DNA from: Pestalotiopsis fici W106-1
Taxonomy: Eukaryota; Ascomycota; Sordariomycetes; Amphisphaeriales; Sporocadaceae
Assembly (NCBI RefSeq): GCF_000516985.1
Contig: NW_006917101.1
Span: forward strand, 2,038,834-2,102,833
Direction: 5' to 3'
Length of the DNA: 64,000 nucleotides
Shown: positions 10,437 to 22,853 of the stretch, one piece after another
How positions within the stretch are numbered: position 1 is the stretch's first letter
How the letters are laid out: each line of letters begins with the position of its first letter
Translations under genes and position numbers: made by a program
The notes under the pieces: model-generated
Told to the model about the DNA's origin: nothing
Databases searched by the model: none
The model's input: the letters and a program-made list of their open reading frames with translations, nothing else

Positions 10437-11991
10437 TGTATGAAACAATGTGACTCGCGCAAGGTAGGTTGTAGTGTATTTGCTTTGGCCCATTAGGTAG
10501 GTAGGTAGTCCTTGCCCTCGGATCCGAGACCGAAATTGTGGGAACCTCTCATGTCTCCGAGATGGTACGACTCGTCACCTCGAGTATCCGAGCAGCCACT
10601 TGGGCAAAAAAAAAAGTCTATTCACGCCAGGTAGGGCGTTAACAAGCAGACAAAGACATGGTTGCTAGATAGTTCTACTAGAAGCAATTGAAAAGTATCT
10701 CGGCGTTTCTTTGTGCGTTATCATGCAGTGCGGTGCAAGTAAGGGTTCAGTATTATCCATGTCCCAAGACCCGTTTTGAAGCCATTTTATATCCTGGATG
10801 CTACCCAAAATATGCAACAAGGTTAGGGATGGATGCATGTGCAGGTTCCAGTCTTGAGGAATTATGGGCATGTTATAGTCCATTTATCGTTCTAGCCAAG
10901 ACTTTTTTTTCCGCTGGTAACCAAAGACAGTTTCAATGCCAAGCTCACAGGGCTGAGTGAAGGAGAATAAATTTTTTTGAAACATTGCCGCGAACGGCTC
11001 CGAGGAGGTAAAGCACTTGTTTTGTTTCAGCGAATAAAATCCTGGCCAGACTTGCTGATCTGAGGTTTTCCATTTGTAAAGAAATGGGGATTCTTGATCT
11101 GACACAAAGCTGAACGGCCGTTCTGTCATCTCGGGCGTTCGGATTTAAGGGGTTAGCTCGAGCCGAACGGCGAATGCCCGCGGAATTTCCATCATGTCTG
11201 GGGGGCAGGGTCCTTTGATGGATGGCAACGAACGACACAGCACATCGCTATGGAGACTGTTGACATGCTTTTTGTTTATCATTTGCATATCATGGACTTG
11301 GAATCAAGAGAATATATTAACTTGGCAGGACGTTTATCTGTTGTCATCATGTAGGGTCGCTTCTTCGCGACAATACATTAATAATAAACTTCCAGGTTGC
11401 ACGACCACGTAGGGTCAAAGGTGGTGGTGTAAGTAAGGTTGCTCTGGCTAGATCGGCGGGTCCCGCACTTTTGGTCAATGGATTGGTCCGATCCAATTTT
11501 TCATTTGTGATGGGTTCATACTGCCGAGTTCCCTGGGTGGCACAAAGCGGATCACGGACAAGTCGCTCGGAGTTTTCAGAGAGCTGCGACCTAATTAATA
11601 GTTGAGCTAGGCAGACAGAAAATAAAAAAGGAGGAAAGCAAATAGAAAAATCCTTCAATCATCGCGACGCAACTGCAGTCATCATTCTGCATCTCTCGGA
11701 AAAACCGAACACGGGGTTGTTTCAGCGTTTTGCCGCAGGGCGCATGTTATTCAGTAGTAATACTACCTACTGATCGCCAACTGCACTTGATAGCGTCATC
11801 CATTCATCGGCTGCTGCAAGGAATCCAAGCCAGATCGAGACAAGACAAAAACGGCAATAGTCGGGGGATTTGGGGGGCGCTTCGACAAACGCAAAATTTC
11901 AACGGCATTAATTTTTCATCATTCATAATCATTGGGGTCTCTTTTGTGGCAGGAACAAATCATTAAACGCCCGCATTCGTTTGTTCCTATC
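10437..11991. other. Intergenic, promoter of MFS transporter gene
   Basis: I see no convincing gene. There is a short GTAG repeat (about 10496-10508) and a poly-A run near 10606. A TGGCAG ending at about 11952, 40 bases before the transporter ATG, could be the acceptor of a 5' UTR intron, but this is only a possibility. Confidence 0.5.
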
Positions 11992-13912
11992 ATGGCCCTT
12001 CAGGACCCCGAAAAGGCGCCAGATGCAGCCCGCGCCGTCGCCGAGGCAGACGCCGCTCTGCGTCCAAACGACAGATATGGTGGGAGCGACAGCAGCAGTG
12101 CTACTGTAGCACCAGACGATGCCAACGGTGGTGCCACCACAAACGTCGGCGCCGCAACTGCCACAAGCCCTTCAAACTCAAAAGGCCACGATCCGGCAGT
12201 CCCCGGGGCCGGCGATGATGCGCCCGAAGAATCGCGGACTAGGCTGCAGACGATACTTATCATGTTCGCTCTGTGCAGCGCGCTGTTCCTTGCTGCTCTC
12301 GACGTTACCATTGTCGCCACGGCTGTTCCTACTATTGTGGCCGAATTTGGCTCTTCGTCAGGTAAGAAGATGTCACTGCTTATTCACAGATTTGCTACTT
12401 GTCCAGGCAAACAGCTGACTTTGTATGCCCGGCTTAGGATACACGTGGATTGGTTCATCATATACGCTTGCCAATGCTGCCACGGTGCCATCGTGGGGTA
12501 AGATTAGTGAAATTTGGGGTCGAAAACCCATTCTACTGTGCGCCGTTGCTGTCTTTTGGGTCGGCTCGCTCATTTGCGCTCTGAGCGTCAACACGGGTAT
12601 GCTCATTGCGGCCCGCGCCATCCAGGGAGCCGGTAGTGGAGGCATTGTCGTCTTGGTCAACATTGCCATCTCGGATCTCTTCAGCATGCGATCGCGCGGC
12701 GTCTACTACGGCATCCTCGGCATGGTTTGGGCACTCTCCAGCGCCATCGGTCCCGTCCTCGGAGGCGCCTTTACTGCCGACGTTACCTGGCGATGGTGTT
12801 TCTATGTCAACCTGCCCATCTCGGCGTGTGGATTCGTCATTCTTGTCTTTGTGCTAAAGCTGCACAACCCCAAGACGTCCATACGCGATGGTCTTGCTGC
12901 CGTCGACTGGCTCGGAAGCTTACTCGTTATTGGCGGTACGCTCATGTTCCTCTTCGGCCTCGAATTTGGTGGCATTGACTATCCTTGGAACTCTGCGACA
13001 CCGATTTGCTTGATTGTCTTTGGCATCGTGACCATTGGAGTCTTTATCGTCGTTGAGCAGAGGTTCGCCAAGTTCCCCGTCATTCCGCCCCGTCTATTCC
13101 GCAAGCGTAGCAGCATCATTGCGTTCATTGTCTGCTTCTGCCACGCTTTCGTCTTCATCGCTGGATCTTACTACCTGCCGCTATACTTTCAGGGCGTCTT
13201 GGGAGCCTCGCCGCTCTTGTCGGGTGTCTACCTTCTCCCGTACGCCTTGGCCCTCTCAATCATGTCGGCTGGCGTCGGAATCATTACAAAGAAGACGGGC
13301 AAGTATCTGCCTCAGATCATTTTTGGCATGTTCGTCATGACGCTGGGCTTTGGACTGTTTATCGATCTCGAGTCGACTGCCAACTGGCCCAAGGTGATTC
13401 TGTTCCAGATTGTCGCAGGCATTGGTGTTGGCCCCAACTTCCAGTCGCCACTGATTGCACTTCAATCGTCAGTGGACAAGCGCGATATCGCGGCTGCCAC
13501 GTCAACATTTGGCTTCATCCGCCAACTGTCAACCTCCATTTCCATCGTGGTGGGTGGTGTCATCTTTAATAACAAGATGGAAGAGCAATACCCGTACCTG
13601 CTTCAGAGCCTAGGCCCCGAGCTGGCCAACCAGCTGTCGGGCTCCAGCGCCGGTGGAAGTGTCACTGTGGTCGGTGCCCTACAGGGCGAGCAAGGCGATG
13701 TTGCGCGTAGTGCCTACTGGAACAGCCTGCGAACCATGTTCATCTTGTACACGGCCGTGTCAGGCGTGGGACTGCTCATTAGCCCGTTTGTAGGGCAGCG
13801 GACACTTAGCAAGGACCACAAGGAGCACAAGACTGGTCTGCAGACACTGCGAGTCCAGGCCGACCAAGAAGAGCAGGGTCCGGCAGAGAAGAAGGTTGAC
13901 TCGCAGGTTTGA
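11992..13912 (+). CDS. MFS drug/toxin efflux transporter, DHA2-type (14 TM)
   Basis: Two exons: 11992-12361 and 12438-13912. The 76-bp intron (GTAAGA...TAG) splits a Gly codon in SSSG-YTWIG; the product is 614 residues. Residues 1-80 form a low-complexity, acidic cytosolic tail. TM1 follows (LIMFALCSALFLAALDVTIV), then the motif GKISEIWGRKPIL (motif A region), an RAIQGAGSGG segment, and GPVLGGAF (motif C, typical of proton-driven exporters). Later segments continue to ISPFVG near the end, followed by a charged tail. The family exports drugs, toxins or metabolites by proton antiport at the plasma membrane. No biosynthetic cluster is adjacent, so the substrate is unknown. Intron position and TM layout match the fungal DHA2 group. 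Confidence 0.93.
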
Positions 13913-16706
13913 TATTGTGCTCGGCATTCGGAATTGGCTTATTGTGTATAAGATTTAGACAAGCAAATCATTAGATTCCCGCATTGGCCAATGCTGGTTT
14001 TTTTAAGATTCCCCCAAAAATTTGATATTCCTTCTGAACTCTGAATCAATCGCAAGCCACCAAATACCATAGAAAGCTTGGCAGTATCTTAAATGTGGGA
14101 CCTTCAAGTTGCTCGTATGTTATTGACAGATTAGGAAAGGGCCAGAGGAGTGGTGACAATGGAAAAAAGTGACAGCTTGACAGCTCCACATCCAGTCCAC
14201 ATTCCATTCGATAGCCGGCAAGGTTCAATATTGGTCGATCTGGCGTGATTCTTCTAAGTACATGGTAACTAACATCTTTTGATCCCTTCTTGCTCACATG
14301 AATTACGAGGTGATTTGCAGGAGGAATTAAAATGTCCGTACCGGCACTTGGGAGACGGCTTTTCTCGCGTGAAACCAAAGCGCGACGAACACCGCAATGC
14401 GCAATGGAATCAACATGATCGTGCAATTCCGCGGCTGTCGAACTCAAATTCATCAATGTTTCTTGCACATTACACTGTTATGGTACTTGAATGCAGCAAT
14501 CTGGATATTCATTTTAACTGGGGTGGCCATGACACTGAACAACCTCAAGTTGAAGCGTCTGTGGGTACTTTTGCCGCGAGATTCTAGCCTCTGGGGCACG
14601 ATAGATCTTGGAGGGTCTCCCATGTTGACCCAATTGTTTGCTCGGGCTTGTTGGGCACTTCTATCATTTCATTACAATGCGCCTATCCGTTTGACGTGCC
14701 AGCGATACTCTATAATCCAGGCAGTGTGTCACGCATGGGATGCCCAAGAATTGACAACGTCAAGGTGAATGGCAGAGTTGTATATAGTATCCAATTCGCA
14801 GCTTCCAATGCCGTGATACTACGCCGACTATAACATTGTTGACCTTGTTTACTTGGCGTTTCAGCTCCGTGTGGTGATAACGCTCTGAGATGGGCTCTTA
14901 TCAGCTCGAGCGTACATGAAGTTGCAGTAAAGTTGGAATAACAGGTCGTGATGGTTGTGTAACCCCGCACCCAGTGATTTGTTCAAACAAAAGTTATCGG
15001 AGACTTGCAAGCGCAGGTGGGAGAAAGGTGTGAACCAGGTTTAAGCTACACTATACATTTGCAGATGCAGATGGCAGGGGGGGTATATGGGGTCGCACAA
15101 ACCTCGCTGCATGATGCACGCACTATTGCAGATGATCTCAATTAAGACCTCTGATATAATATTTTAACCCTTGGCGACATTGTTGGGATCACGATCAATG
15201 GCAAGGTCATGAGAAGACCTCAACCACTGATGGTTCAGAGTTGCAAGACCAGCATTCCCCATCTTCGTCCTTGTCCCCCCAGGTTGCATGACGCAGGGTT
15301 CTACGATGGAGGGGGAAAGGAAGCACCAACGCAAGGGCCCAGGGGCTGTCAGCCTGGAATTTCTGGAAACTGGCTGCTGCAACCGCTAGACAGACCGATC
15401 TTTTTTCCCTCCCGTCGACCTTTTCCTCCAAGACACGAGACGAACCAATGGCACTGGTTGATCGGGGAAAAGGACGATAAGAACGCGGGTAGATCAATCA
15501 CCAAGCCATTGGCTATTGCGATGGCAATTGACGGAATTCTTTCCATAGAATCAGGAGAGCATTGAACCGGCTGCCATGCCGAGTCAGCCTCTGTGGCAGC
15601 GGTTCACTTTTAGGTCGTCCTCCAAGAAGACGGCCGACGGCTGGCGGGGACTTGGCCGGCATCAGTCGTCAGCCCTATAATTCATTGCCACCCCCCTGGC
15701 AATTAGGTGGGACCTGAGCTATGGTGACTGGGAACCGCTGGAATTCGGCAGGGCAGGGGAATTTTAGACTCACCACTCTCGGCCTTCCGAAGCTCAACCA
15801 ACTCACGCAAGGCAGAGCCGGCAAAGAAGGACGGACCCATCATTCAACACCACCTGACATTGCAACGCACGAAACCAAAGACTGCAAAAGGACGAACCAC
15901 AATAACGCTGATCCTTTCCGCCCACGGTCCTGACAGGCAGTATCTCACCGGCAGTCCGGTATATACTATAGTATCCTCAAGCAACCGCTGGGCACTAGGA
16001 AACTAGACAGTGCCTGGGATAGGTATCGGGACATCGTTATCTTTCCACGTGCTGATGGAGTCGTACGGGCTTTGTTCCGCACGACCAGCCAACCTTGGCG
16101 GCGACAGCTTGACAGGTCGCCAGGTCAATACATACTCCGGGCATCCCGACCTCGACAGTCTACCACGAAACCCTCAACTGATTTCCAGATCGGATACAGC
16201 AGGCGCACTAAGTGTCCCCACTAGCCAATTTCATCGACTTTGAATGCCAAACCACGTGGAAAGCTCGAGCTAAATGTCCATCATTTTCGACCATGGACCC
16301 ATAGAAATGTATACACGCCGTTGAAAACTGACTCCTTCTAAACCGAAGTACGCTTCCGCAAAGAGTATTTCTGAGTCAAAAGATGCTCGATCGGCGCCAT
16401 GCACAGTCGGCTTGTGGGACTCGCAGGCAATGCAACCCCAAAGGTCCGAGGGGTCCTCCCTTGAACCTACCAACCTTATTCCCGCGGCCAATGAGGTTGA
16501 ATAGTACCCCGCGATAGTATGTCCCCCCAAGGGTCGGCGTGTCGTTACCCACACCTCCTTGATCTGTCTTGGATCGATGGGAACTGTTCAAGGGCCAGCC
16601 ACTTGTTCGGGTTCAGGCCAGGATAAAGACTACGAAGACCCCGGCCGAGAGAAATTAAGCCCTCCCGACCCGGCTTCGAGGGCATCACTCTCGTTTCTCA
16701 AGCTTG
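13913..16706. other. Intergenic, 2.8 kb
   Basis: Only scattered short frames without family features or convincing splice structure. It separates two + strand genes and ends in the promoter of the receptor-like gene. Nothing else is recognisable. Confidence 0.5.
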
Positions 16707-16714
16707 TTTATATA
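16707..16714 (+). promoter_or_regulatory. TATA box of the receptor-like gene
   Basis: TTTATATA, 109 bases before the ATG at 16823, followed by a pyrimidine-rich leader. Confidence 0.55.
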
Positions 16715-16822
16715 CACGACACTTTATTGTTTCCATGTGTGACGTTGGTCTTTTGTCTTGATTCTATGTCCCTCCTTGTTTGAATCCGGTCATCAGAACG
16801 ATTCGATTACTTTCCCCTCGTC

Positions 16823-18186
16823 ATGGCGGATAATGACAATCTGGGACCGGGGCTCCGCGCCGCTGCCTCCACATTCTTTGCGCTCGCGGCTGTGACTTTA
16901 TTTCTACGATGTTACGTGCGGTTAAGGATGTCAAAAGCGTTTGGGTGGGATGATTGGTTCATGGTCCTCTCAACGGTACTACAACAGCACGGCCACATTG
17001 CGACAATGGTATATACTAATTCAAAGACAGATATTTTATGCTCTCAACACATCAACTTGCTTGGCAGGTGTAGCACATGGAACAGGACAACATTACTGGA
17101 AACTGCAACCAGCAGACCTATCTGCTGCTACAATGGTGTGTATATAAGCAGATCTCACTGCGTTCGCCTCGTCATTTACGATCGAACAAACTAACAAATG
17201 TAGTTTTGGTGGTACTGCTACCTATCCTATGCATGGAGCATGATATTTTCGAAAGCCTCGATCGCCGTCTTCCTCATGCGAATCACCCCAAATCGACGCC
17301 ACCGAATGGTTATCTACTGTGCCCTCGGCGTATCGATATTCTGTGGCCTGGTATTTTTCTTTGTTGCCTTATTCCAGTGTACTCCAGTCTCCTACTTTTG
17401 GACACGAGCTGGAGCTGGCTCGTGTCTATCGATCGACGTCATTATCAACGTTGTATACGCGTACAGCGCCCTTTCAATCATTACCGACTTTACCTTTACC
17501 CTCCTGCCCGTCTATCTGGTGTGGAACCTGCAAATGGACAAGAGAACAAAGTTTGCCTTGATACCCATTCTCAGCATGGGTTGTGTTGCGAGCTGCGCAG
17601 TGGCTGTACGAATGGCATATCTGGAGAATTTTAGAAGCAACGACTTTTTATGTAAGTCAAAACCAACTCGACAAATATCGTCTCGACTGTTTACTTACCA
17701 GTGTTCATGACAGACTCAACAACCGACATTGCCATCTGGTCTCAGATTGAGATGGGACTGGCCATCTCCGCAGGTAGTTTGGCGACACTTCAGCCGCTAA
17801 TGAAAATGACACTTCGCAAACTCGGATTCACGGGCTCAGGGGACAGTGAACAAACACCATCATCAGCTGGACTCCGAACCTTTGGCCAAGGAAGTAACAA
17901 GAGCTCCTTTAGTCGCAAGACGCCAAAGAGTCTCTTTAGCATGACGACTTTTACGAGAATGGACGAGGAAACCGAGGAGGAGCAAACTATCGTCGTTGCG
18001 GACAAGGACGACGTTGAGCTCGGAGCGCGGCCCGGAACCAGAGTGAGTCTGCGCAACGACCCACACGACTATCGGGTCAAGGTCAAGACCACCAACAGCG
18101 ACGGAAGCAAGTGGGCGCGGACTCTCGGTGAGACTGAAGAAGATGTACAAGGAATCACCAAGAAGACGAGCTTTCAAGTAGTATAA
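16823..18186 (+). CDS. PTH11/SAT4-like seven-TM fungal rhodopsin-domain protein
   Basis: Four exons: 16823-16975, 17031-17135, 17204-17651 and 17714-18186 (introns 55, 68 and 62 bp). The product is 392 residues. Frame and family pattern agree across each junction: WDDWFMVLST joins FYALNTST and GVAHGTGQHYW, and SAATM joins FWWYCYLSYAW. The domain shows the usual WDDW after TM2, the SKASIAVFLMRI segment, a Cys in FQCTPVSYFW, and IWSQIEMGLAISAGSLATLQPL at the end of TM7. About 120 hydrophilic residues follow as a cytosolic tail rich in Ser, Thr and Glu, probably a phosphorylation region. Family members sit in the plasma membrane; the best known, PTH11, senses surface cues, but most have no known ligand. 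Two in-frame acceptors 12 bases apart exist for the last exon; the second (exon from 17714) was chosen. Confidence 0.88.
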
Positions 18187-19230
18187 TAATCATGTGCTAA
18201 TAGAAGTGTACAATAATGTATACATTTTGTCATGAAACAATTGGCTACATCTGAGTGTTTGCCTATCCGAAACATTGTTATAAATTCATGACGATATTGG
18301 CAATTGAAAGCCATGATGTGATATAAAGTGAAAGAAAACGAAAAAAAAAAAAAAAAAAAGGAGTTCATGTCGGGGTGTCAATGTGTTACACTAAAAGTGT
18401 TGGAGTTTTGGGCCCAGTCTAAGAATTGGGCAGACCCAGACAAAGTTCGTTACCATGAAAGACGTTCATGTGCCTATCCATAGCCGTTGCCTTGAGTATA
18501 TCCTTGGGCCAATCTTTCAACACGTCCCATGGTCCGGCCACGGCAGACAGCAGTCCATGAACCGACACTGAGCAAGTTTCACACACACTCCCAGAAAAGA
18601 CATGATTCCCAAGGTCGATTGATGGGTTGGCAGCCATTGCATGCCTCCTCTCGACCGAGAAAAGGTTCGGAATTTAAGCTCTGATTTAACCTCGAAGATC
18701 CCTAAATGGGGAATCTCCCAGTCCACAGGCCGGGGGTGTGATTGTGACATGTGGAGTAGGAGACGCGCGCCAATCAGGAGGCAATTGGCGGAGAAAATGG
18801 GCCAAGCAGCTCCGTGACTTTTACCCGGGGGCACTCGACCTCTTATATTCCTCCGTCCCCGGAATGGCAGCACAGTTCGGACCACGTCCCTGGGGCTGAA
18901 GGCTAAAAAGTCGTGGATGTTACTTTCAATGAGGAGCTTCAATGGCCCCAAGCCCCCGCGGTGTTACCGTGTTCTTTTCACCACGGCGCAATATGAAATA
19001 GGTAAGTAGCCTGTCGCCATCATCCGGCCGTCGCTCTCCGCTCCGTGCCGGGCAAGGGTTGCGTGCCTTGTTTGAATCGCCGCTCCACCGACGACCAGGA
19101 GTCAAGTCGCTTGGATTTCACCTCTATGCCCGTCTGGTTCGAGTCGGAAGCAGCCCGTCCGGCACCGCAAGTTGCTGTTCTTGACGTCAAAACCTGATTG
19201 CCTCATGGATCCAACATGCTCCGCATGCTG
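18187..19230. other. Intergenic, promoter of esterase gene
   Basis: A 19-base poly-A run lies at 18341-18359, downstream of the receptor gene. A GGCTAA motif at 18901-18906 fits the core recognised by xylanase regulators (XlnR/Xyr1), 420 bases before the esterase ATG. No gene is seen. Confidence 0.45.
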
Positions 19231-19240
19231 TATATATATA
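19231..19240 (+). promoter_or_regulatory. TATA box of CE1-like esterase gene
   Basis: TATATATATA, 81 bases before the chosen ATG. Confidence 0.6.
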
Positions 19241-19320
19241 TCGTAGTCTCTTTATTCCAGCTCTAATACCGTTCTGATTCTTGGCATGACCCAATCGTGC
19301 TATCTTGTAGGTTAGCAAAC

Positions 19321-20282
19321 ATGTTTCTCAAACTCATAACTCTTCTTCTCTTGGCCATCACCAGCCAGCTCGCGGCCTCGGGCCCGACGCAACAGCTGAG
19401 CAAACGAGCTTCCTTGACGCAGGTGACAAACTTTGGCGAGAATGCGTCCGGAACGCTAATGTACATCTATGTGCCGAACAACTTGGCGACAAACCCAGCA
19501 ATCGTGGTAGCCATCCACTACTGCACAGGGACGGCGTCGGCTTACTACACTAATACGCCGTACGCGACCTTGGCTGAGCAGTATGGCTTCATTGTCATTT
19601 ACCCGCAATCTCCCTACTCGGGCACCTGCTGGGACGTGAGCTCGGCGGCGGCGCTGACGCACGACGGGGGCGCCGACAGCGAGTCGATTGCCAACATGGT
19701 CACCTACACCATCTCGACGTACGGCGCGGACGCATCCCGAGTCTTTGTCACAGGGTCCAGCAGCGGTGCCATGATGACCAATGTCCTGGCGGCCACGTAC
19801 CCCGAAATGTTTGCCGCGGGCGTGGCCTACTCGGGCGTTCCCGCCGGCTGCTTCTACACGGGCACCGTCGACGGGTGGAACAGCACGTGCTCGCAGGGCC
19901 AGGTGGTCGAGTCGCAGGCCTACTGGACCAGCGTCGTCGAAAACATGTACCCGGGCTACCAAGGGGCGCGCCCGCGCATGCGCATCCACCACGGCTCCGT
20001 CGACACGACGCTGCTGCCGCAAAACTACAATGAGACCATCAAGCAGTGGACGGGCGTCTTTGGCTACAGCGACACGCCCCAGCAGACCCTCCCCAACGAC
20101 CCGGCCAGCCCGTATACGAGGTACATTTACGGCGAAAATGTCGAGGGTGTCTATGGAACTGTAAGTATCGAATCCACTCCTTCTCTGCAAATCGCAAATT
20201 GCTGACGTGTGGACTCTAGGGTATCGGACATACAGCTGCGATCTTTGGTGATGCTGATATGGAATGGTTCGGAATCGCATAA
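19321..20282 (+). CDS. Secreted acetylxylan esterase-like protein (CE1 / PHB-depolymerase fold)
   Basis: Two exons: 19321-20160 and 20220-20282 (59-bp intron, GTAAGT...TAG); the product is 300 residues. Residues 1-20 form a signal peptide (MFLKLITLLLLAITSQLAAS), and the LSKR at 26-29 suggests Kex2-type trimming. The fold is an alpha/beta hydrolase: IVVAIHYCTG, FIVIYPQSPY, nucleophile loop GSSSG (Ser147), Asp228 in HHGSVD and His284 in GIGHTAAIFG. Possible N-glycosylation sites lie at about 41, 187 and 237. The family removes acetyl groups from xylan outside the cell; relatives act on feruloyl esters or polyhydroxybutyrate. It has no cellulose-binding module and ends at FGIA. The start is the ATG in gcaaacATG. 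The catalytic His is in the 20-residue last exon, so splicing is needed for activity. Confidence 0.92.
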
Positions 20283-21516
20283 GTGCTTGGTAGACGTAGT
20301 CCCCACGAATATCGGTCGCGGATCAATTCGGTCTTGACCTTGAATAAAAGCTCGCGTGCAGTCAAGTCCTTGTTCGAGTCAAACAAAGATGCTGCAATAT
20401 TCTAGGTTCGTATGATACCGTGAAGGAAAATCAGAGTGCAAGATGTGTCGCTTCGAGGTCTTGGCGTAGCAGCCGACATGATCTGGACTCACTGAGCAGG
20501 TTGAAGAATGAAGAGATCAACCATTTTGGGTCTACCGCACCACGAAGGTTGTTGAGGTTAATGATGGTGTCAAGGACGTCGGTCAGCAACCAGCACAGCC
20601 CAAGGCATTTTACAGGAAAATATGGTTTGCAAATTTTTATTGGGATGTAGAATCGAATAAGCGTCAAAACAAAACATGCTTACCTAGTCAGACGTTGAGT
20701 GGTTCGGCCACACTAATCGGTGACAGAATTCCAGTGCCTATCTTGATGTGGGTAGTGGACCAATGGTCTGCTATGATCTGGGTACCTGTAAATTTGTTTC
20801 AATCCTGTGATTCAGCTTTCCGTCATGAATGGAATCGGGGAAAGAGCAGTGGGTTTTGCAGCATGCTGAGGGCCAACAAGGTAAGTTGGCCTTCAGTCAA
20901 TAAGCCGGCGAGGCTACCCAACGAAAACGGAAGCGGCCTAACCTTGTCGCTCGAGGTGTTTTGGACATGACGCTTGCGAAATCAACGAGAAGTAGATCTC
21001 ATCGCTACCGGAGCAGGAATTCCAAATTTGTTGGCGTTTCGGTATTGGTTTTTGCGGGGAGAACATGGTGTGTACAAATCAATGTTGGCAGGAGGTTGAG
21101 TATTCTCCTACCTTGGAACTAAGCAAGTTTCTCGTTGACCAAAGAATGGGTATGAGCTTGATAGGCATGGAGTAATCAGGAAGTTCAGTGAGAAAATGCA
21201 CGTCGTGCTGTGCACGGAGACTTTTGCTAATTCAGTCTACATCTTTTCTTGCCTAAATCTGATGATTCGCGAGAATCTCTCTCTACTCGGCGCAATATGC
21301 CTGATACCATGCGTGGAATTCTCAACTCAAGTCAGGTCAGCGATGTTTCCGGAGAGCAATTTTGATCTTGGTGCTGTGGCCATGTATCGTCGGCAGTGAC
21401 TCACACACCGTTATGCACAGCCCACGACATTCTTGCCTCGTATCAGAATTATCCTTTGCATTTGACATCTATATCATGTTATCAGCGCTACTCTCAACAA
21501 GAACAACAATGGCCTA
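20283..21516. other. Intergenic between esterase and tRNA gene
   Basis: No gene recognised. Short frames only, no repeats of note. Confidence 0.5.
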
Positions 21517-21600
21517 GGCTTGGTAGTCCAGTGGTAAGATGCTTGCTTTGGGTTGACTTCTCTCTTGCAAGCGACCCCGGTTCGATTCCGGGCCAAGCCC
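21517..21600 (+). tRNA. tRNA-Pro (anticodon UGG) with 13-base intron
   Basis: The acceptor stem GGCTTGG pairs with CCAAGCC, with discriminator C at 21600. The D arm contains AGTGGTAA. The anticodon stem CTTGC pairs with GCAAG, and the loop TT-TGG-G gives anticodon TGG at 21549-21551. A 13-base intron (21553-21565) follows base 37, the usual nuclear position. The T arm is CCCGG-TTCGATT-CCGGG. The B box GGTTCGATTCC is perfect. CCA is not encoded, as normal in eukaryotes. Confidence 0.95.
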
Positions 21601-21603
21601 TAC

Positions 21604-21610
21604 TTTTTTT
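21604..21610 (+). terminator. RNA polymerase III terminator of tRNA-Pro
   Basis: A run of seven T begins four bases after the tRNA, followed by a second T run. Confidence 0.8.
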
Positions 21611-21901
21611 CTTCTTTTTTTGTTCGACTTCAGAATACATTACCGCTACCATATCTTATTGCTATCATAATTGAGGTTTCGTATTCATAATACTATCTCG
21701 GTCAAGTTTTCTTGCTCTCCGAGTCTTGTAACATCTCATGGTTCATGTTGGGTGTTTAGTTACTTGGGGCTCGGGCCAGGATGACACTCCCATCAACTAA
21801 GTTTAACATGCAGCTATATTAGGTAATGTCTTAATAAATTCTTACACCTTGTCGAGTTGAGAGTCTACATAGATGGCAACACATCAGCTTCCCACCAAAA
21901 G

Positions 21902-22853
21902 CTAACAGCAACTTCTTTTCCAGAACCGCGACAGGCCGTGTCCTGCGACTACCGTAGCTGAGAAAATCGTAATCCAGATTGCGCCGGCCTGTATCACCTT
22001 TTGTCGTATGAACTTGTCTCGCGCCTCCCGGTCGTTGGCCCGTGGAAAGGGTTTGTTAGGGACAGGTTTGTTGAGGAACTTGCACAGTGGCTCCCACCCC
22101 GCAGCCAGGTCCATCTCCAGCAACTTTTCCTTTGGTACTTGTTGTCGAACCCAAGCATTGTGCTTGTCCAGGAACCCCTTGTCCTGTTTTGTCAGACCGT
22201 GTGTGCGTTCCAGACTGTAAGCTCGGTCAGTCAGATGGATTCCCAGGAGGGAGAGCGAACCTCAGTATTTGAAAGTCAATCGCGACAAACGTACTCCTCA
22301 TCGAATCCCGCCGCAATGGACGGAAACCAACGTGCGCCCGGCACTGGAGCCATGAAGAGCTCAAATGCCCATTTCGACCACGGTGTCTTGATATCTGCAT
22401 CCCCAAACACGCTGAAACTGTCCCACCACCGCGCCGGGTCCCGCGTCACGAGCACGACCTTGGCCTCTGGATACAGCTCCATGAGCTCGGGCAAGAAATG
22501 AATCATGGGACAGTCTGAACAGCCAACAAAGCCGCCAATGACCTCCTTGAGCGTCTTGAGGAGTCGCTCGCGATCACCCTCACGCTTGTACTTGTATAAA
22601 AGACTAATGTTTCGGCAGTAGGCTATGGTAGACGGGGTTGGCATCAGTATTCTGTCGTGGTAGTGCGGGCTGATCTTTACTGTGCCTCACCATCTTCGCG
22701 ATTAAACATTTGCGTTCCTCCGTGCATGGCTGGGCCGTCGAGTATCTCCTCAAACGCCATAGCAAAGGACATGGTGGCCGTGCGCGAGTAGCCCATGTCT
22801 ATGATCTCGAGTGCTCGGGACGGGTCCCGAGGTATCGATGGTGTCTGGCCCAT
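21902..22853 (-). CDS. Sulfotransferase-like P-loop protein (fungal Sulfotransfer_4 type)
   Basis: Three exons: 22853-22691, 22622-22295 and 22214-21902 (introns 68 bp GTGAGG...TAG and 80 bp GTACGT...CAG); the product is 267 residues. The start MGQTPSIP is typical of this family. The 5'-phosphosulfate-binding-type loop is MGYSRTATMSF (usually GLSRTGTxS; here Ala replaces Gly). The second binding-type segment is VVLVTRDPARWWDSF. Later conserved parts are GFDED-LERTHGLTK, the KEKLLEMDLAAGWEPLCKFL segment and NKPFPR. A hydrophobic segment near the C-terminus (IWITIFSATVVAG) could anchor it in a membrane. Family members resemble sulfotransferases, but activity is mostly unproven. An upstream in-frame ATG at 22895 exists but would add 14 residues not expected for the family. 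Confidence 0.85.

Noticed and set aside
11992..18186. Idea of a secondary-metabolite cluster around the MFS transporter and receptor-like protein
   Set aside because: No synthase, P450 or pathway regulator is present nearby.
19456..20280. 274-codon minus-strand frame antisense to the CE1-like esterase
   Set aside because: The opposite strand has signal peptide, triad and splice sites; the antisense frame has only low-complexity Arg/Val-rich sequence.
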